Positions 8,643 through 16,859 of a DNA stretch of 64,000 bases are shown here, piece after piece (position 1 is the stretch's first letter; each line of letters starts with the position of its first letter). A program made the translations under genes and the position numbers. A model generated the notes under the pieces. That model did no database searches. It was given only the letters and a program-made list of their open reading frames with translations, and had not been told where the DNA came from. The stretch covers positions 124,001 through 188,000 of the forward strand of contig JBQTJX010000002.1 in the NCBI GenBank assembly GCA_052386675.1, written 5' to 3'. Source of the DNA: RBG-16-66-20 sp052386675 (lineage in GTDB: Bacteria; Pseudomonadota; Gammaproteobacteria; Burkholderiales; SG8-39).

Positions 8643-8906
8643 GTGTCGATTGCAGAGCCTTCCGCCCTCCCCTTCGCCACCGACCGCGTCCGGCTGCGCG
8701 ACGCGGTCGACCGCGCCAACCGCCTGATTACCGCATCGTCCGGCAACCTGCGCTTTCGCGTCGAGCTGGACCGGGCCAGCCAGGAGGTCGGGGTCGTTGA
8801 CGCCCAGTCCGGAGCCTTGATGCGCCACATCCCGACCGAGGAGATGCATGCGATCGCACGAGCGCTCGATCGCATGCAGGGCCTGATGGTCAACCTGAAG
8901 GTCTGA
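8643..8906 (+). CDS. flaG: FlaG family protein
   Basis: FlaG proteins are small and co-occur with fliD-fliS; loss can alter filament length. The GTG at 8643 is chosen because AGGAGG lies 8 nt upstream, giving 87 aa. Longer in-frame extensions into the fliC terminator are unlikely. The C-terminal two thirds show the family pattern: LRFRVELDRASQEVGVVDAQ, then an RHIPTEEM motif and a short amphipathic helix. It is followed after 17 nt by fliD and likely shares its transcript. Confidence 0.88.
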   Translation: MSIAEPSALPFATDRVRLRDAVDRANRLITASSGNLRFRVELDRASQEVGVVDAQSGALMRHIPTEEMHAIARALDRMQGLMVNLKV

Positions 8907-8923
8907 ACGCGGAGGTCGCGGCC

Positions 8924-10927
8924 ATGGCGATCCAGTCCCAGGGAATCGGCTCCAACCTGGACGTCAATTCCATCGTCACCCAACTGATGGCGGTCGAGCG
9001 TCGTCCGCTGACGCTGCTCGCGGCCGAGGCACAGGGATATCGCGGCCGCATCTCGGCCTGGGGCGCGCTCAAGAGCGCGCTCGCCTCCTTCCAGAGCGCC
9101 GCGAAGCAGCTCGATGACGGCGCCAGGTTCCTCGCCCACAAGGCAAGCGCCGGCGATGCCTCGCTCCTTGCGGCCGGCGCCGGCGCCCAGGCCAGGCCCG
9201 GAACCCACGTCGTCGAAGTCGGCGCGCTCGCCCAGCACCACAAGCTCGCGTCCGGCCCGTTCGCCAGCCCGCTCGATCCGGCGGGCACCGGAACGCTGAC
9301 CTTCCAGTATGGAGCCTACGACGCCACCGGCAACGCGTTCGCGCTCGATTCCGCGCGGCCCGCGCAAAGCATCACCCTCGGCGCCGGCCAGAACTCGGTC
9401 GCCGCGGTACGCGACGCGATCAATCAGGCCGGCCTGGGCGTCTCCGCAGCCATCGTGTACGACGGTTCGGGCAACCGGCTGGTCCTGTCCTCGAACAACA
9501 GCGGCGCCGCCAGCAGCCTGAAAATCACCGTCACCGACGACGACGGCAACCATACCGACTTGAACGGACTGTCGCGGCTCGCCTTCGATCCCACGCAGGC
9601 GGCGGGGGGCGGGCGCAATCTCACCCAGGCCGTGGCGGCCCTGGATGCTTCGCTCACGATCGACGGGATCGCGATGACCAGGGCCGCCAACGCCTTCGAC
9701 GACGCGATCCCAGGGGTGATGCTCACGCTGCTGAAAGCCGCGCCCGGCGCGCCGACCCTGCTCACCGTGAGCCGCGACGAGGGCCCCACCAAGGAGGCCG
9801 TGGAGAGCTTCGTCAAGGCCTACAACGAGCTCGCGCGCGCCATCACCGACCTGACCCGCTACGACCCGGCCACGAAGCAGGCGGGCGTCCTGCAGGGAAA
9901 CGCCGCCGCCCTGGCCGTCCAGTCGCGCATGCGCGCGGCACTCTCCGCTCCGATTCCGGCCGCCGGAGCCGTCACCGGATTGGCCCAGATCGGCGTCAGC
10001 TTCCAGAAGGATGGCCTGCTCGCTCTCGACTCGGCGAAGCTCCAGGCCGCGCTCCAGGCGCATCCCGAGGATATCGCCCCCCTGTTCGCCAGCGCCGGGC
10101 GTGCGGCCGACTCGCGCATCGCCTACCTCGGCGCCGGGGTGAAGACCCGGGCCGGAGAGTACGCGGTCAACGTCACGCAGGTCGCGACCCGCGGCGTGCT
10201 GACCGCCGACACGGCCGCGGAACTCGTCGTCACCACCGGGATGAATGACGAACTTGCGGTGGTGGTCGACGGAGTGGCCGCCACCGCAACGCTCGCGGCG
10301 GGAACCTACGCCAGCGCCAGCACGCTCGCCGCCGAGCTGCAAACCAGGCTGAACGGCAGCGCCGCGCTGGTCCTGGCGGGGGTCTCCGTGCAGGTGACGC
10401 AGTCGGCCGGCGTGCTCCAGGTCGTGTCGATGCGCTACGGTTCTGCCTCGGCGGTCTCCGCTCCGACCGGCAGCGCCGCGGCCGGGTTGTTCGGACCGGC
10501 GCCGGTGTCGACTTCCGGGCTGGATGCCGCTGGGACGATCAACGGCGCCGCCGCCACCGGCAGTGGGCAGACCCTGACAGGCGCTGCGGGCGATCCCAGC
10601 GAGGGCCTCAAGCTGAGCGCGGCCGTCGCCGCGCCGGGCCTGTACGGGAGCGTGAAGTACTCCGTGGGCTACGCCGCACAGCTCGCGGCCCTTGCCGAAG
10701 GCTATCTCGCGACCGGCAGCGGTCTGGGCGAGCGCATCGAAGGCCTGAACGCGAGCCTGAACGCGAACGGGCGGCGGCAGGCGGCGTTCAACGCTCGCCT
10801 GGTGGATATCGAGGCGCGCATGCGTGCCCAGTTCACGGCGCTCGATCTGATGATGTCGCGGATGAGCCAGACCAGTACCTACCTGACGCAGCAGCTGGCC
10901 AACCTGCCCAAGCCGTACTCGGGCTGA
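8924..10927 (+). CDS. fliD: FliD, filament cap protein
   Basis: FliD caps the growing filament and guides flagellin folding. The 667-aa protein begins MAIQSQGIGSNLDVNSIVTQ, the conserved FliD_N start. It contains a central flagellin IN-type motif (SAAIVYDGSGNRLVLSSN) and a C-terminal coiled region ending STYLTQQLANLPKPYSG. At 667 aa it is longer than the roughly 470-aa enterobacterial protein, with the extra length in the variable surface domains (about 390-560, Ala/Thr/Gly rich). It lies between flaG and fliS, 16 nt before the fliS start. Confidence 0.95.
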   Translation: MAIQSQGIGSNLDVNSIVTQLMAVERRPLTLLAAEAQGYRGRISAWGALKSALASFQSAAKQLDDGARFLAHKASAGDASLLAAGAGAQARPGTHVVEVGALAQHHKLASGPFASPLDPAGTGTLTFQYGAYDATGNAFALDSARPAQSITLGAGQNSVAAVRDAINQAGLGVSAAIVYDGSGNRLVLSSNNSGAASSLKITVTDDDGNHTDLNGLSRLAFDPTQAAGGGRNLTQAVAALDASLTIDGIAMTRAANAFDDAIPGVMLTLLKAAPGAPTLLTVSRDEGPTKEAVESFVKAYNELARAITDLTRYDPATKQAGVLQGNAAALAVQSRMRAALSAPIPAAGAVTGLAQIGVSFQKDGLLALDSAKLQAALQAHPEDIAPLFASAGRAADSRIAYLGAGVKTRAGEYAVNVTQVATRGVLTADTAAELVVTTGMNDELAVVVDGVAATATLAAGTYASASTLAAELQTRLNGSAALVLAGVSVQVTQSAGVLQVVSMRYGSASAVSAPTGSAAAGLFGPAPVSTSGLDAAGTINGAAATGSGQTLTGAAGDPSEGLKLSAAVAAPGLYGSVKYSVGYAAQLAALAEGYLATGSGLGERIEGLNASLNANGRRQAAFNARLVDIEARMRAQFTALDLMMSRMSQTSTYLTQQLANLPKPYSG

Positions 10928-10943
10928 CGACGGAGCGGTGAAA

Positions 10944-11363
10944 ATGACCTTTGCACAGGCGCGATCCGTGACCGCGTACGCCCGGATCGACCTCGAAACC
11001 GGCGTAGAGAGCGCCGACGCGCACCGCCTCGTCCTGATGCTGTTCGAAGGCGCACTGGTCGCGATTGGCCGGGCGCGCGGCGCCATGCTGGCGCGCGATG
11101 CTCGCGGCAAGGGCGAGTCGGTGTCGCGTGCGATCCAGATCGTCGAGCAAGGCCTCAAGGCGAGCCTGGACGAGTCGACCGGCGGCGACCTGACGCGCCA
11201 GCTGCGTTCGCTCTACGACTACGTCATTGAGCGACTACTGCTGTCGAGCGCGCGCAGCGACGCCGGCGGCCTCGACGAAGCCGCGCGTTTGCTCGGACAG
11301 CTGAAACAGGCCTGGGAGGAAATGCCGGTGGCGGCGCGCATGCGTGCCCCGGCGTTGCGCTGA
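10944..11363 (+). CDS. fliS: FliS, flagellin export chaperone
   Basis: FliS binds the disordered C-terminus of flagellin and delivers it to FlhA. The ATG at 10944 is preferred over an in-frame GTG at 10938 because GGAG is 8 nt upstream of the ATG and only 2 nt from the GTG. The product is 139 aa. The family signature LVLMLFEGAL lies near residues 32-41 within a four-helix fold. The stop overlaps the fliT start by 1 nt. Confidence 0.93.
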   Translation: MTFAQARSVTAYARIDLETGVESADAHRLVLMLFEGALVAIGRARGAMLARDARGKGESVSRAIQIVEQGLKASLDESTGGDLTRQLRSLYDYVIERLLLSSARSDAGGLDEAARLLGQLKQAWEEMPVAARMRAPALR

Positions 11364-11692
11364 TGTCCGGGTCGGTGGACGCGCTCGCGCGCTACGAGGA
11401 GGTCGCCCTCGCAAGCAACGGCATGCTGGAGGCCGCGCGCGCATCGGACTGGGACATGCTGCTGGAACGCGAAAGCCGGTGCGCCGCACTCATCGAGGCC
11501 CTGCGCGCGGAGGAGGTGCGGCACGAACTGGACGAACGCGGCCTCGCCCGCAAGGCCGCCATCATCCGCCGCCTGCTGGCGGACGACGCGGAGATCCGGC
11601 GCCTGACGCAGCCCTGGCTGCGCAGCCTCGAACAGATGCTGAGTGCCTCCACCAAGCGTCAGCGCCTCGGCGATGCCTACAGCCGGGAATGA
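11363..11692 (+). CDS. fliT: FliT, FliD chaperone / FlhDC modulator
   Basis: FliT is the export chaperone for FliD and in enterobacteria also binds FlhDC. The 109-aa helical product (start MSGSVDALARYEEV) has the typical length and position immediately after fliS, overlapping by 1 nt. Sequence similarity within this family is low, so the call leans on position, size and helical pattern, including the conserved-looking WDMLLERE stretch. Confidence 0.85.
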   Translation: MSGSVDALARYEEVALASNGMLEAARASDWDMLLERESRCAALIEALRAEEVRHELDERGLARKAAIIRRLLADDAEIRRLTQPWLRSLEQMLSASTKRQRLGDAYSRE

Positions 11693-11699
11693 GCACGCC

Positions 11700-11939
11700 G
11701 TGTCGCGCCAGGACACCCGAATTCCGCCCAGCCCGGTGGCCCCGCCCAGGCCCGTGTCGCACGACCGCGGGTGGCGCCCGCCTGCGCCGCGGGGCCGGCG
11801 CCAGCCCGCCCCCCCCCAGCCCCCCCCCCCGCCCGGGGGCCCCCCCCCGCGGGGGCCCCCCGCCGCCCCCGCGCGGCCGCCCCACCCGGGCCCCACCGCT
11901 GCCGCCACGCCCGCCGGCGGAACTGCCCCGGATCGATGA
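11700..11939 (+). CDS. Short proline-rich reading frame of uncertain reality
   Basis: A GTG at 11700, 8 nt after the fliT stop, opens a 79-codon frame that ends in an ATGA overlap with the next gene. Its first 35 codons have strongly G/C third positions, like real genes here. From 11801 onward it is translated from nearly pure G+C with runs of 9, 11 and 9 cytosines, giving a Pro/Gly-rich tail. It may be a real small protein, or the N-terminal part of the following FliK-like gene separated by a frame error in the C-tract. No family was recognised. Confidence 0.3.
   Translation: MSRQDTRIPPSPVAPPRPVSHDRGWRPPAPRGRRQPAPPQPPPPPGGPPPRGPPAAPARPPHPGPTAAATPAGGTAPDR
11765..11930. repeat. Extreme poly-C / G+C low-complexity tract
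   Basis: Between 11801 and 11890 only one base is not G or C. It contains cytosine runs of 9 (11809-11817), 11 (11820-11830) and 9 (11840-11848) and G5/C blocks that read like a scrambled palindrome. It is unlike all other sequence in the window and is a likely place for base-calling or assembly error. A phase-variable tract is the alternative. Confidence 0.8.
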
Positions 11940-12739
11940 GTATGCCGGTGTCCCCGCTGCGTGACCTGGCCGCGCTCTCCGGGCCTGCCACCGCAGTTGG
12001 CGCGGACCAGCTGCTGTCCGCGTTGCGCGTGACGCCGGCCACTGCGCCGCCACCGTCGGCGCACGCGGCGGCGCCCGCGCCAGGCGCGTCGATCCTGGTG
12101 AGCGAAGCGCTCCCGGCGCTCGCGCGCCTGCTCGGGGACGCGCTGCGCGTCGCGCCCATTCCGCTCGCACTGGTGGGCGAAATGCATGCCACGCCACGGC
12201 ACCACGGAGCCATCGAGCCGGAGCGGCTGGCGGCCACCCTCGAGAAAGCGATTCACGGGGAAACCGGTGAGGTCGGAAGGAAAGCCATCGCGTCCGCGCT
12301 CGACATGGCCGGGACGGCGCGCCCGGCGACCGAAGCAACCGCACCCTACATGCCGGCGCCGCCGGAGGTTCAGGATGCCGCGCGCGCGGCGGTGTTCCAG
12401 CGCCAGCTCGCGTGGCTGGCGACCGGCGAATGCGCATTTCAGTTCGCGGCCTGGCCCGGGCAGGACGCAGTGCTGGTCTTCTACGGGCCGTCGCACGCCC
12501 CGAGCGCGGCTGCGTCTCCGGATCCGGACCTGGTGGCGCGGGTCGATGTCGACCTTCCCGGGCTGGGCCTGGTGCAGGCGATCCTCGCCCACGGCGAGCG
12601 CGGGCTCGGAGTCGCACTGCGCACGGACAAGAATGGGGCCGCAAGCGTGCTGGAGGCGAGCCGGATGGCGCTCGCGGACGCCCTCGAGGATGCGGGGCTG
12701 CGCGTCGCCCGCATCACGGTGGAACATGGCAGTCGATAG
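11936..12739 (+). CDS. FliK-like hook-length-control C-domain protein
   Basis: The ATG at 11936 gives 267 aa. The N-terminal half is Ala/Pro rich and unstructured. The C-terminal part from about residue 140 (AVFQRQLAWLATGECAFQF, then VARVDVDLPGLGLVQ and a terminal helix) has the beta-rich pattern of FliK-type Flg_hook domains. It is distinct from the canonical fliK at 19386. It overlaps flhX, a free FlhB C-domain, by 14 nt. Because canonical FliK acts on the FlhB C-domain, the adjacency suggests the pair works together in export control. The true start may lie upstream if the C-tract hides a frameshift. Confidence 0.65.
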   Translation: MSMPVSPLRDLAALSGPATAVGADQLLSALRVTPATAPPPSAHAAAPAPGASILVSEALPALARLLGDALRVAPIPLALVGEMHATPRHHGAIEPERLAATLEKAIHGETGEVGRKAIASALDMAGTARPATEATAPYMPAPPEVQDAARAAVFQRQLAWLATGECAFQFAAWPGQDAVLVFYGPSHAPSAAASPDPDLVARVDVDLPGLGLVQAILAHGERGLGVALRTDKNGAASVLEASRMALADALEDAGLRVARITVEHGSR

Positions 12740-13031
12740 CGCGTACAAGGCCAGCGCCGTGGCGCTCGCCTACGAGGCGGGCGACACTGCACCCAGGGTC
12801 GTGGCCAAGGGCAGCGGCCCGCTGGCCGAGGAGATCCTGCGGCGCGCGCGGGCGGCTGGCGTCCCGGTCCATGCATCACGCGAGCTGGTGTCGCTGCTGC
12901 TGCAGGTCGATCTGGACCGCCACGTCCCGCCGCAGTTGTACCGTGCGGTGGCCGAACTGCTGGTCTGGCTGCATCGCCTTGAGCACGGCGTCGCACCCGA
13001 CGGCGGGCGCGACGCGCACCGGGAGGGCTGA
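12726..13031 (+). CDS. flhX: FlhX, free FlhB C-terminal-domain homologue
   Basis: This 101-aa protein corresponds to the part of FlhB downstream of the autocleavage site, without TM segments. It begins MAVDSAYKASAVALAYEAGD and carries the conserved APRVVAKGSG, then EEILRRARAAGVPVHAS and a VPPQLYRAVAELLVW helix. Homologues (FlhX/FhlB) can substitute for the cleaved C-terminal fragment of FlhB. It overlaps the FliK-like gene by 14 nt and is followed 2 nt later by ycgR. Its presence fits with the unusual NPAH motif of the full-length FlhB here. Confidence 0.88.
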   Translation: MAVDSAYKASAVALAYEAGDTAPRVVAKGSGPLAEEILRRARAAGVPVHASRELVSLLLQVDLDRHVPPQLYRAVAELLVWLHRLEHGVAPDGGRDAHREG

Positions 13032-13033
13032 GC

Positions 13034-13789
13034 ATGGAGACGGGTCACGCACTCGTGCCGGAGGCCAACGCGCTGGACCACGAACGGTTCCAGGTCTACT
13101 CGCGCATCGAGATCGTCGCGCTGCTGCGCGCGGTGGCCGATGCGCGCATAGCGGTCACGGTGTACTTCAACCAGGGCGCGGAGTTCATCGTTACCAACGT
13201 GCTGTCGGTCAACCCGGAGTTCGAGGAGCTGATCCTCGACCTGGGCGCTGATGCACGCGCCAACCAGCGCCTGCTGCAGTCCGCGCGCATGAACGTGGTG
13301 ACCTTCCTCGACCATATCCGGCTGCAGTTCCAGGTCCAGCGTGCGGAGGAAACCGTCCACGAGCAGCTGCCGGCCCTGCGCGTGCGCCTGCCCGAGGTGC
13401 TGACGCGGCTGCAGCGCCGCAACTTCTATCGCCTGCGCGCATCGGTGGTGAAGCCGGTCTGCGCCACTTTTGTCGATCCCTCGGACCGTGCGCGCCGCGC
13501 CAGCCTGCGGATCCTGGATCTCTCCTGCGGCGGCGTCGCGCTGGTGTCCGGCGCGGGCGATCCCGAGCTGGAGGTGGGCGCGATCCTGGAGGACTGCCGC
13601 ATCGATCTGCCGGAGGTCGGAATCCTGACCGGGGCGCTGGAAGTGCGCAGCGCCGGACGGCACGAGGAAGGCGCGCGTGCGAACCAGCTACGCTACGGCT
13701 GCCAGTTCTTCAACCTGGCGCCGGCGCTGGCGAACGCGGTGCAGCGATACATCACCAAGACGGAGCGCGAGCGCCGCCTGCGCCTGTAA
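13034..13789 (+). CDS. ycgR: YcgR-type PilZ flagellar brake protein
   Basis: YcgR binds c-di-GMP and slows the flagellar motor by contacting the stator or rotor. The 251-aa protein has an N-terminal YcgR domain (about 15-115) and a C-terminal PilZ domain (about 125-245). The c-di-GMP motif is intact: RRNFYR (128-133) and DLSCGG (162-167), matching RxxxR and D/NxSxxG. It ends 1 nt before the convergent fliE stop. It would be the receptor for c-di-GMP made by the GGDEF protein at 27293-28345. Confidence 0.93.
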   Translation: METGHALVPEANALDHERFQVYSRIEIVALLRAVADARIAVTVYFNQGAEFIVTNVLSVNPEFEELILDLGADARANQRLLQSARMNVVTFLDHIRLQFQVQRAEETVHEQLPALRVRLPEVLTRLQRRNFYRLRASVVKPVCATFVDPSDRARRASLRILDLSCGGVALVSGAGDPELEVGAILEDCRIDLPEVGILTGALEVRSAGRHEEGARANQLRYGCQFFNLAPALANAVQRYITKTERERRLRL

Positions 13790-14107
13790 TCACACCTGCA
13801 GGTTCATGACGTCGTGGTAGGCCGACAGCAGCCGGTTTCGCACCTGCACCAGCGACTGGAACGAGAGATTCGCCGTTTGCATGGCGATCATCGTCTCCTC
13901 CAGCGTGACGCCCTGGTCATTGAGCTGGAATCTTTGCGAGAGCGCTTCGGCGCGCTGCTGCGCCTCGCTCACTGACGACAGCGCCTTGGACAGCGCATCG
14001 GCGAAGTTTCCGGCACCTTGCGCAGAAAAGGCGCGCGCCGCCGCGGTTGGCGATATTCCGCCGGTCCGGGTGACGGGCTCCAGGGGCGACAGGGGCGAAA
14101 CCTCCAT
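13790..14107 (-). CDS. fliE: FliE, basal-body MS ring-rod junction protein
   Basis: FliE joins the MS ring to the rod and is the first substrate of the export apparatus. The 105-aa product ends with the conserved MQTANLSFQSLVQVRNRLLSAY pattern (here residues about 77-98) and DVMNLQV. It is transcribed alone, divergent from fliF, with the same arrangement as in enterobacteria. Its stop is adjacent to the ycgR stop. The 147-nt gap to fliF holds a hairpin but no promoter I can assign. Confidence 0.95.
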   Translation of the reverse strand: MEVSPLSPLEPVTRTGGISPTAAARAFSAQGAGNFADALSKALSSVSEAQQRAEALSQRFQLNDQGVTLEETMIAMQTANLSFQSLVQVRNRLLSAYHDVMNLQV

Positions 14108-14149
14108 GCCCGCAGACTAGCGGGCCGGCGCGGTCGCGATCCGCCGATC

Positions 14150-14173
14150 TGCGCCTGAAAAGGCGCACTGTTT
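14150..14173 (+). terminator. Hairpin with T-run between fliE and fliF
   Basis: TGCGCCT and AGGCGCA form a perfect 7-bp stem with a GAAA loop, followed by CTGTTTT on the plus strand. It could stop read-through from ycgR before fliF, or act in the leader of the fliF operon. The T-run is interrupted, so function is uncertain. Confidence 0.4.
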
Positions 14174-14254
14174 TCGGCTTGGTCCGGCCGCCCGCGACCG
14201 GACAATCGCGCCAATCGCACCGACAAGGAGCGGCGGGCCGAGCCCGCCCCCGAC

Positions 14255-15850
14255 ATGGCCCTCGCCAATTTGCCCGTTGCCCACTTCCTACAGGGTTACT
14301 CGCGTCTGCCGCCGCAGAACAGGATCCTCCTGATGCTGGCAGTCGCTGCGCTGGTCGCGGTGCTTGCCGCATCCTGGATATGGAGCCGCACGCCCGACTA
14401 CCGGATCCTCTACGCAAATGTACAGGACCGGGACGGCGGCGCGATCGTGGCCGCGCTCGGTCAGATGAACGTTCCGTACCGCTTCAACGACGGTGGCAAC
14501 GCCATTCTCATTCCTGCGGAGTCCGTGCACGACGTGAGACTGAAGCTCGCTTCACAGGGGCTGCCCAAGGGCGGCAACGTCGGCTTCGAGCTGATGGAAA
14601 ACCAGAAGCTGGGCGCAACGCAGTTCCAGGAGCAGATCACCTACCAGCGCGCGCTGGAGGGCGAACTGGCGCGGACGATCCAGTCCCTAGGCGCCGTGCA
14701 AGCCGCCCGCGTGCACCTCGCGGTACCGAAATCGAGTTCGTTCCTGCGCGAGCGGGCCAGGGCCTCCGCCTCGGTGCTGGTGAACCTGTACCCCGGCAAG
14801 TCCCTGGAGCGCGGCCAGGTCGCCGGGATCGTGCACCTGGTCGCCGCCAGCGTACCGGAACTCTCGCCCCGAAACGTCAGCGTGCTCGACCAGAGCGGCG
14901 CGCTGCTCAGCATTCCGCAGGGAGGCGCGACCCCGAACCTCGATCCCGGCCAGCTCGCCCACACGCAGCAGATCGAGGCCGGCTACGCACGGCGCATCCT
15001 GGATCTGCTGGAACCCCTGGTCGGCCGTGCCAACGTGCGCGCCCAGGTGACCGCGGAGGTCGATTTCAGCACGACCGAAAGCACTGCGGAAACCTATCGG
15101 CCGTTCAAGGACGGAGAGCTGGCCTCGATACGGATCCTGCAGACCAGCGAATCGGGCGCGCCGGGCGGCGCGGCGCTGGGGGTTCCGGGCGCATTGTCGA
15201 ACCAGCCCGCCAGCGCGCAGGCGCCCGCCGCGCCCGCCGGAGCCATGGCCGCCGGCCTGCACCAGCGCAAGGACCAGACCCTGCAGTACGAACTCGACCG
15301 CACGGTGCGCCATACACGCCAGCAGGTAGGCACCGTCAAGCGCCTGTCGGTGGCTGTGGTGGTGAACCACCGCAGGGTGCATGCGGCCGCCGACGCGAAA
15401 GCGGCCAAGGAGCCCAAGGCCTCGAACGCGCCCCTTCCCGAAGAGGAAATGAAGCAGATCACCGCGCTCGCGAAGGAAGCGATCGGGTTCTCCCAGCAGC
15501 GCGGCGACACCCTGAACGTGGTCAATGCCGCCTTCAACGTCGAAACCGTGGATCCTCTGCCCGAAGCCGCGCTCTGGGAGCAGCCCGACACGGTTGCCTT
15601 CGCCAAGGAAGTGGGCAAGCACCTGCTGGCGCTCGTTCTCGCTCTTTACGTGGTGCTCGGGGTGCTGCGGCCGATGATCCGGCGGCTTGCCGAGTTGCCG
15701 CCCGAGCCGGAACCCGCCGCGGACGCGGCTGATCTCGCGCACCCGCCGGCGGCGCAGGCCGAGCGACTGCAGGCGGCGCGGCTGCTCGCGCGCCAGGACC
15801 CCAAGGTGGTCGCCAACGTCGTCAAGTCGTGGGTCGCGGGCAATGACTGA
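14255..15850 (+). CDS. fliF: FliF, flagellar MS-ring protein
   Basis: FliF builds the MS ring that houses the export gate. At 531 aa it has TM1 near 27-45 (RILLMLAVAALVAVLAASW), the YscJ-type ring-building motifs (SRTPDYRILYANVQDRDGG), the longer periplasmic beta-collar region, TM2 near 450-470 (LLALVLALYVVLGVL) and a cytoplasmic tail ending KVVANVVKSWVAGND, the FliG-binding segment. It overlaps fliG by 8 nt and heads the fliF-R operon. Confidence 0.97.
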   Translation: MALANLPVAHFLQGYSRLPPQNRILLMLAVAALVAVLAASWIWSRTPDYRILYANVQDRDGGAIVAALGQMNVPYRFNDGGNAILIPAESVHDVRLKLASQGLPKGGNVGFELMENQKLGATQFQEQITYQRALEGELARTIQSLGAVQAARVHLAVPKSSSFLRERARASASVLVNLYPGKSLERGQVAGIVHLVAASVPELSPRNVSVLDQSGALLSIPQGGATPNLDPGQLAHTQQIEAGYARRILDLLEPLVGRANVRAQVTAEVDFSTTESTAETYRPFKDGELASIRILQTSESGAPGGAALGVPGALSNQPASAQAPAAPAGAMAAGLHQRKDQTLQYELDRTVRHTRQQVGTVKRLSVAVVVNHRRVHAAADAKAAKEPKASNAPLPEEEMKQITALAKEAIGFSQQRGDTLNVVNAAFNVETVDPLPEAALWEQPDTVAFAKEVGKHLLALVLALYVVLGVLRPMIRRLAELPPEPEPAADAADLAHPPAAQAERLQAARLLARQDPKVVANVVKSWVAGND

Positions 15851-16838
15851 AGACGGCGTCGGCCAGGCCGCGGTGCTGCTGCGCTCCCTTGGCGAGGAGG
15901 AGGCCGCGGCGGTTTTCAGGCACCTGGAACCCAGGGAGGTGCAAAGGCTGGGCGAGGCAATGTCACGGATCGATCGCATCACGCATGCAAGCATGGATTC
16001 GGTGCTCGAGCGCTTCAGCGCCGAGGCCGCCGGGCATAGTCCCCTGGCAGGCGACTCCCCGGGCTACGTGCGGGGCGTACTCAACAAGGCGCTAGGCGAT
16101 GACAAGGCCAGGTACGTGCTGCATCGCATCGAGAGCAAGAGCGACGCCGCGGGCATCGAGAGCCTGAAGTGGATGGACGCCGCGGCGGTCGCAGAGCTCG
16201 TGGGCGGCGAGCACCCGCAGGTAGTCGCTTCCATTCTGGTCCATCTCGACTCCGACCATGCCGCAGCGGTCCTGGGCCACCTCGAGGATGCGGCACGCAA
16301 CGAGGCGCTGCTGCGCGTCGCCACGCTGGATGCGATTCAGCCGGCCGCGCTGCAGGAGCTGAACGAGACCCTGACCCGGCTGCTTGCCGGCGGCCAGGGC
16401 ATGAAGACCCCTTCCCTGGGCGGGGTGCGAGCCGCGGCGGGCATCCTCAATCGCCTCGCCAAGACGGAGGAATCGGCGGCGCTGGAGGCGATGCGCCAAG
16501 TCGATGCCGACCTCGCGCAGAGGATCCTGGACGAGATGTTCGTATTCGACAACCTGCTGGAGCTCGAGGACAGCGCGATACAGCTGGTGCTGCGCGAGGT
16601 ACAGTCCGAATCGCTGGTGGTGGCGCTCAAGGGAGCCAGCGATGGCGTGCGCGACAAAGTGTTCGCAAACATGTCGCAGCGGGCCGGGGAAATGCTGCGC
16701 GACGACCTGGAATCGAAGGGGCCGCTGAGGATCTCCGAGGTCGAGGCGGAGCAGCGCGAGGTTCTGAAGATCGTGCGCCGCCTCGTCGAAGAGGGGCAGA
16801 TCGCGCTGGGCGCGAAGGCGGGCGATGCCTATGTCTGA
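15843..16838 (+). CDS. fliG: FliG, rotor switch protein
   Basis: FliG is the rotor component on which the stator acts. The ATG at 15843 overlaps the fliF end and yields 331 aa, the normal length, starting MTEDGVGQAAVLLRSLGEEE. The N-domain binds FliF; the middle domain carries EHPQVVASILVHLD (EHPQ motif); the C-domain includes MFVFDNLLELEDSAIQLVLR, the torque helix with its charged residues. It is followed by fliH after 21 nt. Confidence 0.97.
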   Translation: MTEDGVGQAAVLLRSLGEEEAAAVFRHLEPREVQRLGEAMSRIDRITHASMDSVLERFSAEAAGHSPLAGDSPGYVRGVLNKALGDDKARYVLHRIESKSDAAGIESLKWMDAAAVAELVGGEHPQVVASILVHLDSDHAAAVLGHLEDAARNEALLRVATLDAIQPAALQELNETLTRLLAGGQGMKTPSLGGVRAAAGILNRLAKTEESAALEAMRQVDADLAQRILDEMFVFDNLLELEDSAIQLVLREVQSESLVVALKGASDGVRDKVFANMSQRAGEMLRDDLESKGPLRISEVEAEQREVLKIVRRLVEEGQIALGAKAGDAYV

Positions 16839-16859
16839 CCCGGTTTCGCGCGGCGCGCC

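Noticed and set aside
8207..11158. 983-codon minus-strand frame opposite fliC-flaG-fliD
   Set aside because: It runs against four recognisable flagellar genes and its translation is low-complexity and unrelated to any family.
11344..11964. Alternative plus frame through the poly-C tract
   Set aside because: Overlaps fliT out of frame and is held open only by the C-runs.
15095..15106. TATCGG that could be a reverse sigma-28 -10
   Set aside because: It is within fliF coding sequence, lacks a -35 TAAA at the right distance and points at no gene start.
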